DNA from: Halobacillus naozhouensis
GTDB taxonomy: Bacteria; Bacillota; Bacilli; Bacillales; Halobacillaceae
Direction of reading: 5' to 3'
Assembly: GCF_029714185.1 (NCBI RefSeq)
Contig: NZ_CP121671.1
Span: 1,240,001 to 1,304,000 of the forward strand
DNA: 64,000 nt
Shown here: piece after piece, positions 8,429 through 17,532 of the stretch
Numbering within the stretch: position 1 is the stretch's first letter
Layout of the letters: each line of letters starts with the position of its first letter
Notes under the pieces: model-generated
Databases searched by the model: none
Told to the model about the DNA's origin: nothing
Seen by the model: the letters and a program-made list of their open reading frames with translations, nothing else
Position numbers and translations under genes: made by a program

Positions 8429-9028
8429 ATGAAAATAAAGGCAGTTGCACTTGGTCTTCTCGTTGCTTCTTCTCTCGTTGCTTGTCAAGCTGATGAAGAG
8501 CCTGGTAACGGCAACAATAATGAAGGTGCTCAAAATACGAGTTTTGAGCGAATGGCTGACGATATGAATAACCAAGGGAATAATAATAATGCAAACCGCG
8601 AAGATGATAACCGTATGGAAAATAAAGATGATAACCATATGGGAACTAGCAACGACAATAAGAATGGTGCTAACCAGCATGAGTATGATGTAGCGGAAAA
8701 GGCTGCGCAAAACATCGAAAAAAATGTTAAAGGCATTAACGAAGCGTATGTGTTAACGACAAACGATAATGCTTACGTGGCAGCGGTGCTTGATAACCAG
8801 AATGGTCAAGCGAAAGAAGAAGTTAGTAACAAGGTAGAGCAACAAATCACAAAGATTGTTAAAGAAGCGGATCAGGGTATCAACAACGTGTATATTTCCA
8901 CAAATCCAGATTTTGTTGACTTAACAAATAACTACGTTAATGACGTAGGAAATGGTGAACCAATTCAAGGTTTCTTCCGTGAATTTGGCCGCATGACTGA
9001 TCGTCTGTTTCCAGATGCTCAGTCATAA
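8429..9028 (+). CDS. yhcN: YhcN/YlaJ-family spore lipoprotein
   Basis: 199 aa. A lipoprotein signal peptide ends in the lipobox LVAC (Cys19). A long Asn/Asp-rich hydrophilic linker follows (about 25-85, many NNN, DDN and KDDN units), and then the conserved YhcN/YlaJ domain from about residue 86 (EKAAQNIEKNVKGINEAYVL to the end). YhcN of B. subtilis sits in the forespore inner membrane. The strong GGAAGGAGG site and the forespore-type promoter upstream support the assignment. YlaJ is an alternative name within the same family. Confidence 0.85.
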   Translation: MKIKAVALGLLVASSLVACQADEEPGNGNNNEGAQNTSFERMADDMNNQGNNNNANREDDNRMENKDDNHMGTSNDNKNGANQHEYDVAEKAAQNIEKNVKGINEAYVLTTNDNAYVAAVLDNQNGQAKEEVSNKVEQQITKIVKEADQGINNVYISTNPDFVDLTNNYVNDVGNGEPIQGFFREFGRMTDRLFPDAQS

Positions 9029-9032
9029 TATA

Positions 9033-9067
9033 AACGGGATTCTCAGCAGAGAGAATCCCGTTTTTTT
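9033..9067 (+). terminator. Intrinsic terminator
   Basis: AACGGGATTCTC pairs with GAGAATCCCGTT and is followed by a run of T. Confidence 0.92.
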
Positions 9068-9143
9068 GTGGAGAAAATGGTGGTCTTGAATCACTTGCCC
9101 TCTCAGAATTGATAATTCCTTCCCTTTGTTGGACAGTTACATT

Positions 9144-9172
9144 TCATGTTCTTGCCAGTTCTTTCATATAGT
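9144..9172 (+). promoter_or_regulatory. Sigma-E type promoter of spoVR
   Basis: TCATGTT (6 of 7 to the mother-cell -35 KMATATW), a 14-nt spacer and CATATAGT, close to the CATACAHT -10. SpoVR is known to be sigma-E dependent in B. subtilis. Confidence 0.6.
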
Positions 9173-9203
9173 AATGTAGGCAAAGCTTAAGGAGGGGGCA
9201 TTT

Positions 9204-10622
9204 TTGAAACAAGAAGAACATCGTAATCTTGAGAAAGCGATACGCGAAATTACAGAGATTGCAGAAGGATTCGGTCTCGATTTCTACCCGATGCATTACG
9301 AGGTATGTCCAGATGACATTATTTATACATTTGGTGCTTATGGGATGCCAACACGGTTTTCGCACTGGAGTTTCGGAAAACAGTACTATAAGATGAAGCT
9401 GCAATATGATCTGGGCTTAAGTAAAATATACGAGCTTGTCATTAATTCTAATCCGTGTTATGCCTTTTTATTAAATTCAAATAGTCTGATTCAAAATAAA
9501 CTAATTGTGGCGCACGTTTTGGCTCACTGTGACTTTTTCAAAAATAATGCACGTTTCCAAAATACAAAACGTGATATGGTCGAAAGTATGTCAGCTACAG
9601 CTGAGCGAATTACGGCGTATGAAAAGTTATATGGCAAGGAAGAAGTAGAAACATTCCTGGATGCTGTGCTCGCTATTCAAGAGCATATTGATCCGTCGCT
9701 CGTACGCCCGAAGCTGTCCTGGAGTGTCGAGGAAGAAGCCGAAGAAGAAGAGACGGGGCATACGAAACCAAGTACACCTTATGATGATTTGTGGAAGATC
9801 GGGGAATCACCGGATCAAGGACCTAAATTTAAAAGGAAGAAGAAATTCCCGCCACAGCCTGAGAAGGATTTATTGTTATTTATTGAACAACATAGCCGAG
9901 AACTGGATGATTGGCAGCGTGATATCTTAACAATGATGCGGGAAGAAATGCTTTATTTCTGGCCACAGCTTGAAACGAAGATTATGAATGAGGGCTGGGC
10001 GTCGTATTGGCATGCGAGGATCCTCAGGGAGCTGGATTTGACTAGTGATGAGGTTGTTGATTTTGCGAATCTGAATGCGAGTGTCGTTCAGCCGTCCAAA
10101 ACACAATTGAATCCGTACTATCTAGGGTTGAAGATTTTCGAAGACATTGAAGAACGGTATAATAACCCAACCGATGAAATGAAAATGCACGGGATTGAGG
10201 AAGGAACAGGACGAGAGAAGATCTTTGAAGTTCGAGAAATTGAGTCGGACCAGAGCTTTATTCGTAATTATTTAACAAAGGATTTAGTCAAACAAGAGGA
10301 TATGTATTTATTCCAAAAGCAAGGGCAGAAGTATAAAATTACCGATAAAGATCATGAGACAGTAAGAGATCAATTAATTACGATGCGTGTGAATGGTGGT
10401 TTTCCTTATCTTACAGTCCAAAATGGTGACTACATGAAAAACGGGGAACTGTATTTGAAACATCATTTTGAAGAAGTGGAACTGGATATATCGTATTTAG
10501 AAAAAACGCTTCCTTACATTTATCAGTTGTGGGGACGGCCCGTGCATATGGAAACCGTCATCGAAGATCGGAACGTAGCCTTTAATTATAGTGGCAAGAA
10601 GATCCAAAAGAAATACTTGTAA
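9204..10622 (+). CDS. spoVR: Stage V sporulation protein R
   Basis: 472 aa, full family length. Recognised by long stretches of the SpoVR family: GLDFYPMHYEVCPDDIIYTF, AYGMPTRFSHWSFGKQYYKM, ELVINSNPCYAFLLNSNS and MNEGWASYWHARI. SpoVR is needed for normal spore cortex formation in B. subtilis; its biochemical activity is not settled. It starts at TTG behind AAGGAGGGGG; no ATG lies nearby in frame. The sigma-E type promoter just upstream fits mother-cell expression. An acidic, Lys-rich insert (about 170-215) separates the two conserved halves. Confidence 0.96.
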   Translation: MKQEEHRNLEKAIREITEIAEGFGLDFYPMHYEVCPDDIIYTFGAYGMPTRFSHWSFGKQYYKMKLQYDLGLSKIYELVINSNPCYAFLLNSNSLIQNKLIVAHVLAHCDFFKNNARFQNTKRDMVESMSATAERITAYEKLYGKEEVETFLDAVLAIQEHIDPSLVRPKLSWSVEEEAEEEETGHTKPSTPYDDLWKIGESPDQGPKFKRKKKFPPQPEKDLLLFIEQHSRELDDWQRDILTMMREEMLYFWPQLETKIMNEGWASYWHARILRELDLTSDEVVDFANLNASVVQPSKTQLNPYYLGLKIFEDIEERYNNPTDEMKMHGIEEGTGREKIFEVREIESDQSFIRNYLTKDLVKQEDMYLFQKQGQKYKITDKDHETVRDQLITMRVNGGFPYLTVQNGDYMKNGELYLKHHFEEVELDISYLEKTLPYIYQLWGRPVHMETVIEDRNVAFNYSGKKIQKKYL

Positions 10623-10631
10623 ACACTGATT

Positions 10632-10692
10632 CCCAATAAAACCCACCTCAGGTCATCCAGTTTCTGGATGACCTGAGGTGGGTTTTATTGGG
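10632..10692. repeat. Perfect 61-nt palindrome (29-bp stem, TTT loop)
   Basis: The left arm CCCAATAAAACCCACCTCAG plus nine more bases is matched exactly by the right arm. The inner 18 bp and the loop are identical to the copy after yhcZ. Placed 9 nt after spoVR and 118 nt before dat, it may act as a terminator or transcript-end stabiliser; the AATAAAA/TTTTATT ends give a T-rich tail on both strands. Confidence 0.9.
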
Positions 10693-10809
10693 ATATCTTA
10701 TGGGTATATTGTAGGGTATTGATGAGATTTTTGATTTTGTTCCTATATGATATGATTTTTTGGTAAACTAGTCGTTAAACAAGAAGTGAAACTTTAGGAG
10801 GTTAAAGTG

Positions 10810-11697
10810 ATGAGTGTGTATGATTATGTGCTGACAGAGTCCGATTTTGTTCATAAAGATGATTTGCACTACCCGTTTGAAGAAAGAGGTCTTCAGTTCG
10901 GTGATGGAATATATGAAGTCATTCGTGTTTATAATGGTAAGTATTATTTAATTGATGAACATGTGGAGCGGCTATACCGTTCAGCTGATGCTGTTAAATT
11001 AAAGATGCCATTTTCAAAAGAGGAAATGTATCAACAGCTGGATGCCCTTCTGCAAAAAAACGAAATTCAGAATGACGCTAAAGTGTATATGCAAATCACT
11101 CGTGGTTCAGCGCCCAGAGACCACGCTTTTCCTCTTAACGTCAAGTCTAATTTATATGCCTACGTTCAGGATCTTTCTAGAAAAATGGACTTCATGGCAG
11201 AAGGGGTATCCGCTATTACGAGACCTGATGTTCGCTGGGACTGGTGTTACATTAAAAGCTTGAACTTACTGCCAAACGTAATCGCAAAGCAGGAAGCGAG
11301 TGAACAGGGCTGTTTTGAAGCGATTCTTCATAAAGATGGAGAAGTGACAGAATGCAGTTCCTCAAACGTGTATATGGTTCGTGATGGTAAAGTTTATACA
11401 CATCCTGCTAAAGAAAACATTCTCCACGGCTGTGTGCGCACACGTATGAAACAGTTTTGCGAAGATGAAAGCATTCCATTTGTGGAAGAACCGTTCCGTG
11501 TCGAAGATATCCAAGACGCTGATGAGTTGTTTTTAACAAGCAGTACAGCTGAAGTGATGCCAATTGTGCAAGTGGACGGGAAGGCTGTAGAGGGTGGCCA
11601 GGTTGGGTCCATCACAAGAAAACTGCAGCACAAGTACGAGCAGGATGCAGGTATTAAAGAATCCCAATCCATGTTTTCGCATGTAAAGGCCCAGTAA
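10810..11697 (+). CDS. dat: D-amino-acid (D-alanine) aminotransferase
   Basis: 295 aa PLP fold-type IV enzyme. It interconverts D-alanine and D-glutamate through 2-oxo acids and so feeds peptidoglycan precursors. The PLP-binding Lys149 lies in YIKSLNLL, and the class signature continues in EASEQGCFEAILHKDGEVTE with CSSSNVY. Arg98 in ITRGSAPRDH fits the substrate carboxylate site. Length matches Bacillus D-AAT (about 282-290). AGGAGG lies 8 nt before the chosen ATG; a GTG immediately upstream is the alternative start. In B. subtilis dat (yheM) is next to nhaC; here they are 30 kb apart. Confidence 0.92.
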   Translation: MSVYDYVLTESDFVHKDDLHYPFEERGLQFGDGIYEVIRVYNGKYYLIDEHVERLYRSADAVKLKMPFSKEEMYQQLDALLQKNEIQNDAKVYMQITRGSAPRDHAFPLNVKSNLYAYVQDLSRKMDFMAEGVSAITRPDVRWDWCYIKSLNLLPNVIAKQEASEQGCFEAILHKDGEVTECSSSNVYMVRDGKVYTHPAKENILHGCVRTRMKQFCEDESIPFVEEPFRVEDIQDADELFLTSSTAEVMPIVQVDGKAVEGGQVGSITRKLQHKYEQDAGIKESQSMFSHVKAQ

Positions 11698-11733
11698 TTT
11701 AAGTAGTATCCCTGTAGGAATGGAGGGTGTTTT

Positions 11734-12171
11734 TTGAAAAAAGTTAATTTGGAAATGAGTCAAGAGCAATACGAAAAACTAGTAGAGACAGTATTCCTTG
11801 GGACATGGATGGTCAATTCAACACAACTCGAACTGGACGAAGCATTCGAAGATGTCCGCAGCCTGGTTCTCTCTAAATACAAAGAGGCAGGGCTTGAGGA
11901 TAAGATAACTTATGAGGAAACTTTCGATGTCCATGACCTAGCTGTTGAATATGAAAATGAGCTGCTTGATAAATATGTGGAAGAATACGACGAATTCAGC
12001 TTTTGGGATAAACTGATTGAAAAGTTATCGGAGAAAAAACTAATCAAGGAGTTTGGCCCGCTTCCTGATTCGTTAACGGAAGAAATGGTTGCCAAACGCG
12101 TTCAATATGAAGAAGAAATCGAAAAAGAACTTGAAGAGCGAGGTCTTACAAATCTTAATCTGAAAGCATAA
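11734..12171 (+). CDS. Acidic cytosolic protein, unknown
   Basis: 145 aa, very rich in Glu and Asp, with a predicted helical pattern, no membrane segment and no motif that I can name. A charged coiled-coil-like C-terminus (EEEIEKELEERGL) is visible. It starts at TTG, the only start codon well placed behind GGAGGG. It follows dat by 36 nt and ends in a strong terminator, so it may be cotranscribed with dat. Confidence 0.8.
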   Translation: MKKVNLEMSQEQYEKLVETVFLGTWMVNSTQLELDEAFEDVRSLVLSKYKEAGLEDKITYEETFDVHDLAVEYENELLDKYVEEYDEFSFWDKLIEKLSEKKLIKEFGPLPDSLTEEMVAKRVQYEEEIEKELEERGLTNLNLKA

Positions 12172-12211
12172 TAACAAGCGTGAACCTACAGATAGGTTCA
12201 CGCTTGTTTTA
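12172..12211 (+). terminator. Intrinsic terminator shared with convergent yczE
   Basis: ACAAGCGTGAACCTA pairs perfectly with TAGGTTCACGCTTGT (loop CAGA); T-rich on both sides. Confidence 0.92.
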
Positions 12212-12229
12212 TCGCCTCCTCAGTCGTGT

Positions 12230-12868
12230 CTATCGGGGCGCCTGCTTTTTTGCCTTTTGAGGATGGCTCCAAAGCCTGACAATCGGCCGGGCTCCCTGGT
12301 AAGCCGCTTGGATAAAGGGACCTAACAATAAGGCGACAATCAAAGTGCCTATGCCTACAGGTGCTCCAAGCAAAAAGCCGATTAGAGCCATACCTGACTC
12401 CGTGAAAATTCGGACAGAGCTTTTAGATTGATTCGTTTTTTCATTCATAATCATCATAAAGTGATCAAGTGGAATACGCGGGAAAGGGGTTCGTAAATAA
12501 ATCGCAATTCCAACGGCAGTAGCGACCAGCCCCAGGGTAAAGATGCCCCATTGCGTCCACCATACTTCAAAGGAAGCGTGATCAAGTGTTCCATAAAGAA
12601 AGATGTCAAGTGTTCGTCCACGTAATATAATTGGAAGTAATGATTCAAATTGCGGCCGCTTACGTTCAATCCAGGCATTGACGAGGAGCAAAATGACAAA
12701 CGCAATGATCATAACGCTCCCTACTGTAATCGGTGCGTGTCTCGAAATACCAACAGCCACACTATCTCCCGGGCCTACACCTAGACCTGATTTAATAATC
12801 AGCGCGAGTCCAAGACTTGAAATCACTAACCCCACAACGTATATAATAAATAAATAAAAGTACTTCAT
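12230..12868 (-). CDS. yczE: YczE/YitT-family membrane protein
   Basis: 212 aa with about five to six membrane segments. The N-terminus (GLALIIKSGLGVGPGDSVAV) carries the Gly/Pro-rich YitT/YczE repeat signature, and the family sequence is repeated at PRIPLDHFMM. B. subtilis YczE is about 215 aa and influences lipopeptide production; its transport role is not established. I chose the ATG behind GAAGGTGG, 138 nt inside the longest frame, because the upstream part lacks a ribosome site and family similarity. Divergent to the yueD-like gene. Confidence 0.85.
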   Translation of the reverse strand: MKYFYLFIIYVVGLVISSLGLALIIKSGLGVGPGDSVAVGISRHAPITVGSVMIIAFVILLLVNAWIERKRPQFESLLPIILRGRTLDIFLYGTLDHASFEVWWTQWGIFTLGLVATAVGIAIYLRTPFPRIPLDHFMMIMNEKTNQSKSSVRIFTESGMALIGFLLGAPVGIGTLIVALLLGPFIQAAYQGARPIVRLWSHPQKAKKQAPR

Positions 12869-13000
12869 CGTTGCCACCTTCAGTCTGCACTGTGCTTTTT
12901 TAATCATATACGTTGATTTCACAGATGTAAACCATTCTATGTTTTGAACGGGCCTATAAGGGAATTTTAAGACCACAAGAACGTTAAGGAGGACCACAAC

Positions 13001-13765
13001 ATGCAATATGCGATTGTTACAGGAGATTCAAGAGGGCTGGGAGAAGCAATTGCCCAACAGTTTCTGGAAAAATCGATTCACGTTATAGGGGTGTCCAGGC
13101 ATGCTAACGAGCAACTGAGTCAGTTAGCTGATCGGTACGAAAGGAACTACACACACGTGGCTTGTGATTTTAGTGATCAGAATCAACTGGGGAAGGGAAT
13201 CAATGAAGTGATGAGGCATGCTACAAAAGGGGATGCCCACTCCATTTATCTTGTGAATAATGCTGGTGTCATTGAGCCGATTGATACCGTGGGAAATTTC
13301 CATGTGAAAGATGTAAGCCGTCACTTTATGGTTAACGTTACAGCACCGATTATGTTCACCAATTCTTTATTGAAGGAAGCCAATGAACATGACATTAAGA
13401 CGTCAATTATAAACATCACTTCTGGAGCTGCGGAAAAATCGGTCCATGGCTGGAGTGTCTACAGCAGCTCCAAGGCTGCCATGAACCGCTTTACTGAAAC
13501 CACAGCCTTAGAGCAAGAAATGGCCGGACATGAACACAAGATTTTTGCCTATAGTCCTGGCGTGGTTGATACAGATATGCAAAAAGAAATCCGCTCTTCC
13601 AAGGAGTCGGCATTTGCGGACCTTGATAAGTTCAAGTCCTTGAAAGAGGAAGGGAAACTGAACTCTCCAAAAACGGTAGCTGCGGTTTTAATGGATTTAC
13701 TAGATGATTACTCTTCCATTGAAAGCGGACAGGTCTACAAGCTTTACGATTTGATCGACAGGTAA
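13001..13765 (+). CDS. yueD: Short-chain dehydrogenase, YueD-like (sepiapterin/benzil reductase type)
   Basis: 254 aa. The Rossmann cofactor motif TGDSRGLG (7-14), VNNAG (85-89) and the catalytic set Ser141, Tyr154 and Lys158 (YSSSK) are all present. The segment INITSGAAEKSVHGWSVYSS matches Bacillus YueD, an NADPH-dependent benzil reductase related to sepiapterin reductase. Arg11 after the glycine motif and SRH at 32-34 fit NADPH use. AAGGAGG lies upstream of the ATG. The physiological substrate is unknown. Confidence 0.85.
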   Translation: MQYAIVTGDSRGLGEAIAQQFLEKSIHVIGVSRHANEQLSQLADRYERNYTHVACDFSDQNQLGKGINEVMRHATKGDAHSIYLVNNAGVIEPIDTVGNFHVKDVSRHFMVNVTAPIMFTNSLLKEANEHDIKTSIINITSGAAEKSVHGWSVYSSSKAAMNRFTETTALEQEMAGHEHKIFAYSPGVVDTDMQKEIRSSKESAFADLDKFKSLKEEGKLNSPKTVAAVLMDLLDDYSSIESGQVYKLYDLIDR

Positions 13766-13867
13766 AAAACTGAGCTGAGCTTAGGCTTGTAAAGGATGTT
13801 TCGCTTATCAACAGAACGGTAAAATACATGAGTAGATGGGTAACCATTTTGAGGAGGGTCTATCACT

Positions 13868-14860
13868 ATGAACAACTTGCACAACGCGCTAAAAGAGAAA
13901 GTCGGATTCGGCACAGCACCTCTTGGAAATATGTTTCGTGAGGTTTCAGAGGAAGAAGCCCAGGAAACCATTGAGACTGCCTGGAATCAAGGCATTCGTT
14001 ATTATGATACAGCACCTTTGTATGGTGCTGGTTTATCGGAACTGCGATTAGGCGAAGCTTTATCCAACTATAATCGAGATGACTATATGATTAGCACAAA
14101 AGTAGGGCGCGTCATTTCAAACGAAGCTGAGGAGAAAGAAGGGCTATTTGAAGACGCACGTAAAAACAAAGTGATTACTGATTACACCGAAGACGCCACG
14201 CTCCGCTCGATTGAGCAAAGTCTGGAGCGCCTTAAAACGGATCACTTGGATATTGTTTATGTACATGACATTTCGCCTGATTTTCACGGAGATGAATGGA
14301 TTTCAAAATTTGATGAGGCGAGAAAAGGAGCATTCCGCGTGCTAACGCGCCTTCGCGAAGAGGGGGTAATCAAGTCCTGGGGAATCGGAGTCAATACGAC
14401 CGAACCCATAGAACTTGCGTTGGAATTAGAAGAAGCAAATCCAGACCTATGTTTGCAGGCAACCAACTACACGCTTCTCAATCATGAGCGTGCCTTGCAG
14501 CGATTAATGCCAACTGCACAAGAAAAGGGTGTTGGCATTGTGGTCGGCAGTCCCTACAATTCAGGCGTCTTACTTGGAGGTTCTCATTATAACTATGAAA
14601 AAGCACCTTCAGAAATCCTGGCAAAAGTAGAGCAGCTAAATGAGATTGCCCGGGACCACAACGTTAGCTTAAAAGCAGCTGCCCTTCAATTTTCAACAGC
14701 ACATCCAGCGGTCACCTCCGTTATCCCAGGTTCTACTCGTCCAGATCGAATTAAAGAAGACCTAGCTGCTATGAGAACGGAGATCCCATCTTCCTTCTGG
14801 CAGGAACTAGTAGAAAAACAATTTATCTCACCGCAGGCTCCGCTGCCCATAAGAAAGTGA
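13868..14860 (+). CDS. Aldo/keto reductase
   Basis: 330 aa TIM-barrel oxidoreductase. The catalytic tetrad is visible: Asp47, Tyr52, Lys78 and His133 (YYDTAPLYG, ISTKVGR, YVHDIS). The order GFGTAPLGN at the N-terminus and GSPYNSGVLLGG later place it with the D-threo-aldose/L-fucose dehydrogenase and pyridoxal 4-dehydrogenase subgroup. The substrate is not decided by the sequence. It follows the yueD-like gene by 102 nt behind GAGGAGGG and ends in a symmetrical terminator. Confidence 0.9.
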   Translation: MNNLHNALKEKVGFGTAPLGNMFREVSEEEAQETIETAWNQGIRYYDTAPLYGAGLSELRLGEALSNYNRDDYMISTKVGRVISNEAEEKEGLFEDARKNKVITDYTEDATLRSIEQSLERLKTDHLDIVYVHDISPDFHGDEWISKFDEARKGAFRVLTRLREEGVIKSWGIGVNTTEPIELALELEEANPDLCLQATNYTLLNHERALQRLMPTAQEKGVGIVVGSPYNSGVLLGGSHYNYEKAPSEILAKVEQLNEIARDHNVSLKAAALQFSTAHPAVTSVIPGSTRPDRIKEDLAAMRTEIPSSFWQELVEKQFISPQAPLPIRK

Positions 14861-14892
14861 GCAATATAATTATTTAATTACCTTATTTATAT

Positions 14893-14922
14893 AAAAACTA
14901 CTTGGCACACCAAGTAGTTTTT
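14893..14922 (+). terminator. Bidirectional intrinsic terminator
   Basis: AAAAACTACTTGG pairs with CCAAGTAGTTTTT; serves the convergent reductase and LD-carboxypeptidase genes. Confidence 0.9.
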
Positions 14923-15012
14923 ATTACTTTTAATTGATGCTGTAGACGATTTTTTAACGTAAAACAATTGAGACTTTGCCAGCCTGACTTATTTGTATGA
15001 ATTCACTTTTTA

Positions 15013-15978
15013 CTAGTGAAGTGCGACAGTTATCGTCACTTTGTCAGCATTCACTTCAAGCGATACTGAACCGCCGATTGGAAAAGTGAATTGAGGTGTC
15101 GTATGCCCGAAGCTGGCTTGTGCAACAACAGGAATGCGCAAAAGCTCAGGCTTAGAGTGGATGATCTGTTTAAGGTCATCCAGCCTGACGTTTGAAGCTT
15201 TTTGAAAACGTCCAATCACGAGGCCGCGCACTTGATCGAAATTCGGCTGATGAATTAATGATTGCAGATCACGATCGAAAGTAGGAACATTCGTTAGTAA
15301 ATCATCTTCCAGAAATAAAATTTTTCCTTCAAGGGAAGGCATGTATTCAGTACCTTGCAGAAGATTCAAGGTACATAAATTACCTCCAATGCTCACTCCG
15401 TCTGCACGTCCCTCATGGATAACAGCATATCCCTCATGAAGGTGAAAGCAGCGGTTCTCCTGATCCATGTACCATCCGTCGTCACTCCAATGATTGGCGG
15501 GCTGAAGTTCCACAGAATTTGAGTCCATCAGGATTCTTTTGAAATACTCCGCTGTGTATTCAATTCCTTTTTCCATACCGAATGTTGAAAAATGAGGTCC
15601 TGAATAAGTAACTAAGCCCGACTTTTTGTAAATAGCATTCGCCAAGGCTGTAATGTCTGAAAATCCGCACAAAATCTTAGGGTGATCAGCAATGAGGTCA
15701 TAATCCAAGTATTGAAGCAGCTGATTGCTGTTGTACCCTCCAATCGTTGTAAGGATGGCTTTTATTTGTGGATCTTTAAAAGCATCATGAATGTCAGCTG
15801 CACGTTGCTCAATAGAGGCATGCTCTTCATAGGCGTGCTTACTGAAGGAAATCGCAAGCCCCAATTGCTTAAAGCGCTGGATGGCGAGATCGCGCTGATC
15901 ATCAGCGATCATAGCCATACTTTCAGCAGGGGAGATGACGCGAACTTCGTCGCCATCTTTGAGTTTTGGTGGAATCAT
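15013..15978 (-). CDS. LD-carboxypeptidase / MccF-like peptidase (S66)
   Basis: 321 aa. Family S66 triad: Ser107 in LCGFSDITAL, Glu224 in LFLEDD and His292 in ASFGHTTPQF. The N-terminus (LKDGDEVRVISPAES) is typical. LD-carboxypeptidases remove the terminal D-Ala of recycled murein tetrapeptides in the cytoplasm. MccF proteins of the same family cleave peptide-nucleotide antibiotics. The Bacillus-type sequence without signal peptide fits either, so substrate is open. It is a single gene, divergent from the GNAT gene at 16.2 kb. Confidence 0.9.
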   Translation of the reverse strand: MIPPKLKDGDEVRVISPAESMAMIADDQRDLAIQRFKQLGLAISFSKHAYEEHASIEQRAADIHDAFKDPQIKAILTTIGGYNSNQLLQYLDYDLIADHPKILCGFSDITALANAIYKKSGLVTYSGPHFSTFGMEKGIEYTAEYFKRILMDSNSVELQPANHWSDDGWYMDQENRCFHLHEGYAVIHEGRADGVSIGGNLCTLNLLQGTEYMPSLEGKILFLEDDLLTNVPTFDRDLQSLIHQPNFDQVRGLVIGRFQKASNVRLDDLKQIIHSKPELLRIPVVAQASFGHTTPQFTFPIGGSVSLEVNADKVTITVALH

Positions 15979-16245
15979 TTTAGATCACTCGCTTTCCATT
16001 AACTTTTTGGAAAATTAAAAATGCACTACTTAATTACTCATCATATAATAAGACTGACTTGATTAGAAGGGACAATGAGAGAATATTCTGTTGCTTAGAT
16101 GAGGATGAGGTCGCTAAATTGAATTTGTAAAACTATTGTACAAATGATGGAAATTTGAAATAATAGAGTACTTATAAAGGCGTCGGAAAGAAGAGAATCC
16201 ATTTATTCGGTGGGATTCAAATAAACAGGAGAATGGGGAGCTTTC

Positions 16246-16794
16246 ATGTTTACTTTGAACGTAAAGGAAGATTTATCACTTAAACTACTTGAAAAAAAAG
16301 ATGCGAAAGAATTGTTTTCACTGGTAGATGAGTCAAGAGATTATCTGAGGGAATGGCTGCCATGGGTTGAGGACATAAAGCAGGAAAAGGATTATGGGCC
16401 AGTCATTGACATGTGGCTGCAGCAATTTTCCTCTCAGGAAGGATTGCAAGCAGGGATTCTCTACAAAGGAGAATTAGCGGGTGTAGCTGGATTCAACAAG
16501 ATTGATTGGTCAAACAGAAAAACGAGCATCGGTTACTGGTTATCAGAAAAGTACCAGGGCCGCGGAATTGTAACAACTGTAGTGAAGGCACTCATAGACT
16601 GTGCTTTTGCAGAATATCATCTGAATCGTGTTGAAATAGAGTGTGGCGTCGATAATGAAAAGAGTAGAGCTATTCCAGAGAGAATTGGATTCAGGCAAGA
16701 AGGAATTATTAGGGAAGCTGAATATTTGTATGATCATTTTCATGACTTAGCTTTATACAGTATTCTTGCAAAGGAATGGAAGGCTTTGAGCTGA
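16246..16794 (+). CDS. GNAT acetyltransferase, RimL/YdaF type
   Basis: 182 aa. LKLLEKKDAKELFSLVDESR and the segment YLREWLPWV are typical of RimL-like ribosomal-protein N-acetyltransferases (YdaF/YdhC in Bacillus). The acetyl-CoA loop is YQGRGIVTTVVKALI, followed by the motif-B segment HLNRVEIECGVDNEKSR. AGGAGAATGGGGAG lies upstream of the ATG. The substrate, protein N-terminus or small amine, cannot be told. One of six GNAT proteins or domains in this window. Confidence 0.88.
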   Translation: MFTLNVKEDLSLKLLEKKDAKELFSLVDESRDYLREWLPWVEDIKQEKDYGPVIDMWLQQFSSQEGLQAGILYKGELAGVAGFNKIDWSNRKTSIGYWLSEKYQGRGIVTTVVKALIDCAFAEYHLNRVEIECGVDNEKSRAIPERIGFRQEGIIREAEYLYDHFHDLALYSILAKEWKALS

Positions 16795-16847
16795 CTAAAG
16801 GACTGTTTACAAAAAGATAGAGATCCGATTTTGAAAGGAAGACAGAG

Positions 16848-16944
16848 ATGATACATAGAATGGGAATGTATAGTGAGTATTGAAACCTACACTCCAGAGC
16901 AGGAAAAACAATGGGGTGCCCTAGCAATAAGAATTGAAAATTAA
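16848..16944 (+). pseudogene. Short frameshifted gene remnant
   Basis: An ATG behind a good AAGGAAG site opens a frame that stops after 11 codons. Removing one T at the stop would join it to an acidic stretch, ETYTPEQEKQWGALAIRIEN, that reads up to TAA just before the next GNAT gene. This looks like a decayed small gene or the leftover of a longer one. The family is not recognised. Confidence 0.3.
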
Positions 16945-16965
16945 TTGGATAAGGCGGCCAGGAAT

Positions 16966-17433
16966 ATGGAGGTTATTTTAGAGGAAGCAACAAAAGAGGA
17001 TGCACAATCTATATTAGATAATCAAGTTAGAGCTTTTAAGCCAATATTAGAAAAGTATGAGGACTATGAAACAAATCCAGCCAATGAATCGATTGAGAAA
17101 GTTGTTTCTAGAATTCGCTATTCAAAGGGTGCGTTTTATAAAATATTATCTGACAAAATCCTTGTAGGAGCTATTAGCGTACTTTGGGAGGGGGACGAAT
17201 ATTGGATAAGTCCAATGTTTATCCTGCCTGAATATCAAGGTAAGGGAATTGCTCAAACCATTATCAATCGTATAGAAAATTTATACCCTGCTGCTGCTAG
17301 TTGGCAGTTAGCTACTATTTTAGAAGAAAGGCGTAATTGTCATCTATACGAAAAGATGGGTTACTATAAAACAGGCTTAAATAAGAAATTAAACGAAAAA
17401 ACAACCCTTATATTTTATAAAAAGACTGTATAA
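16966..17433 (+). CDS. GNAT acetyltransferase
   Basis: 155 aa. Motif A of the GNAT fold is visible in SPMFILPEYQGKGIAQTIIN, followed by the typical C-terminal CHLYEKMGYYKTG. The N-terminal LEEATKEDAQSILDNQVRAF fits family strand 1/helix 1. I chose the ATG behind AGGA; a TTG 21 nt upstream is possible. The A+T content is higher than that of most neighbours, which may indicate a later arrival, though this was judged by eye. The substrate is unknown. Confidence 0.85.
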   Translation: MEVILEEATKEDAQSILDNQVRAFKPILEKYEDYETNPANESIEKVVSRIRYSKGAFYKILSDKILVGAISVLWEGDEYWISPMFILPEYQGKGIAQTIINRIENLYPAAASWQLATILEERRNCHLYEKMGYYKTGLNKKLNEKTTLIFYKKTV

Positions 17434-17532
17434 AGTGTGGAGGACAGATTTACAAAATATTGAAGATACCAGTCAAGGAGGACTTGGTTGATTTAGTAGG
17501 AATTAGGAACTTGTTCATGGGGAGGGGATACA

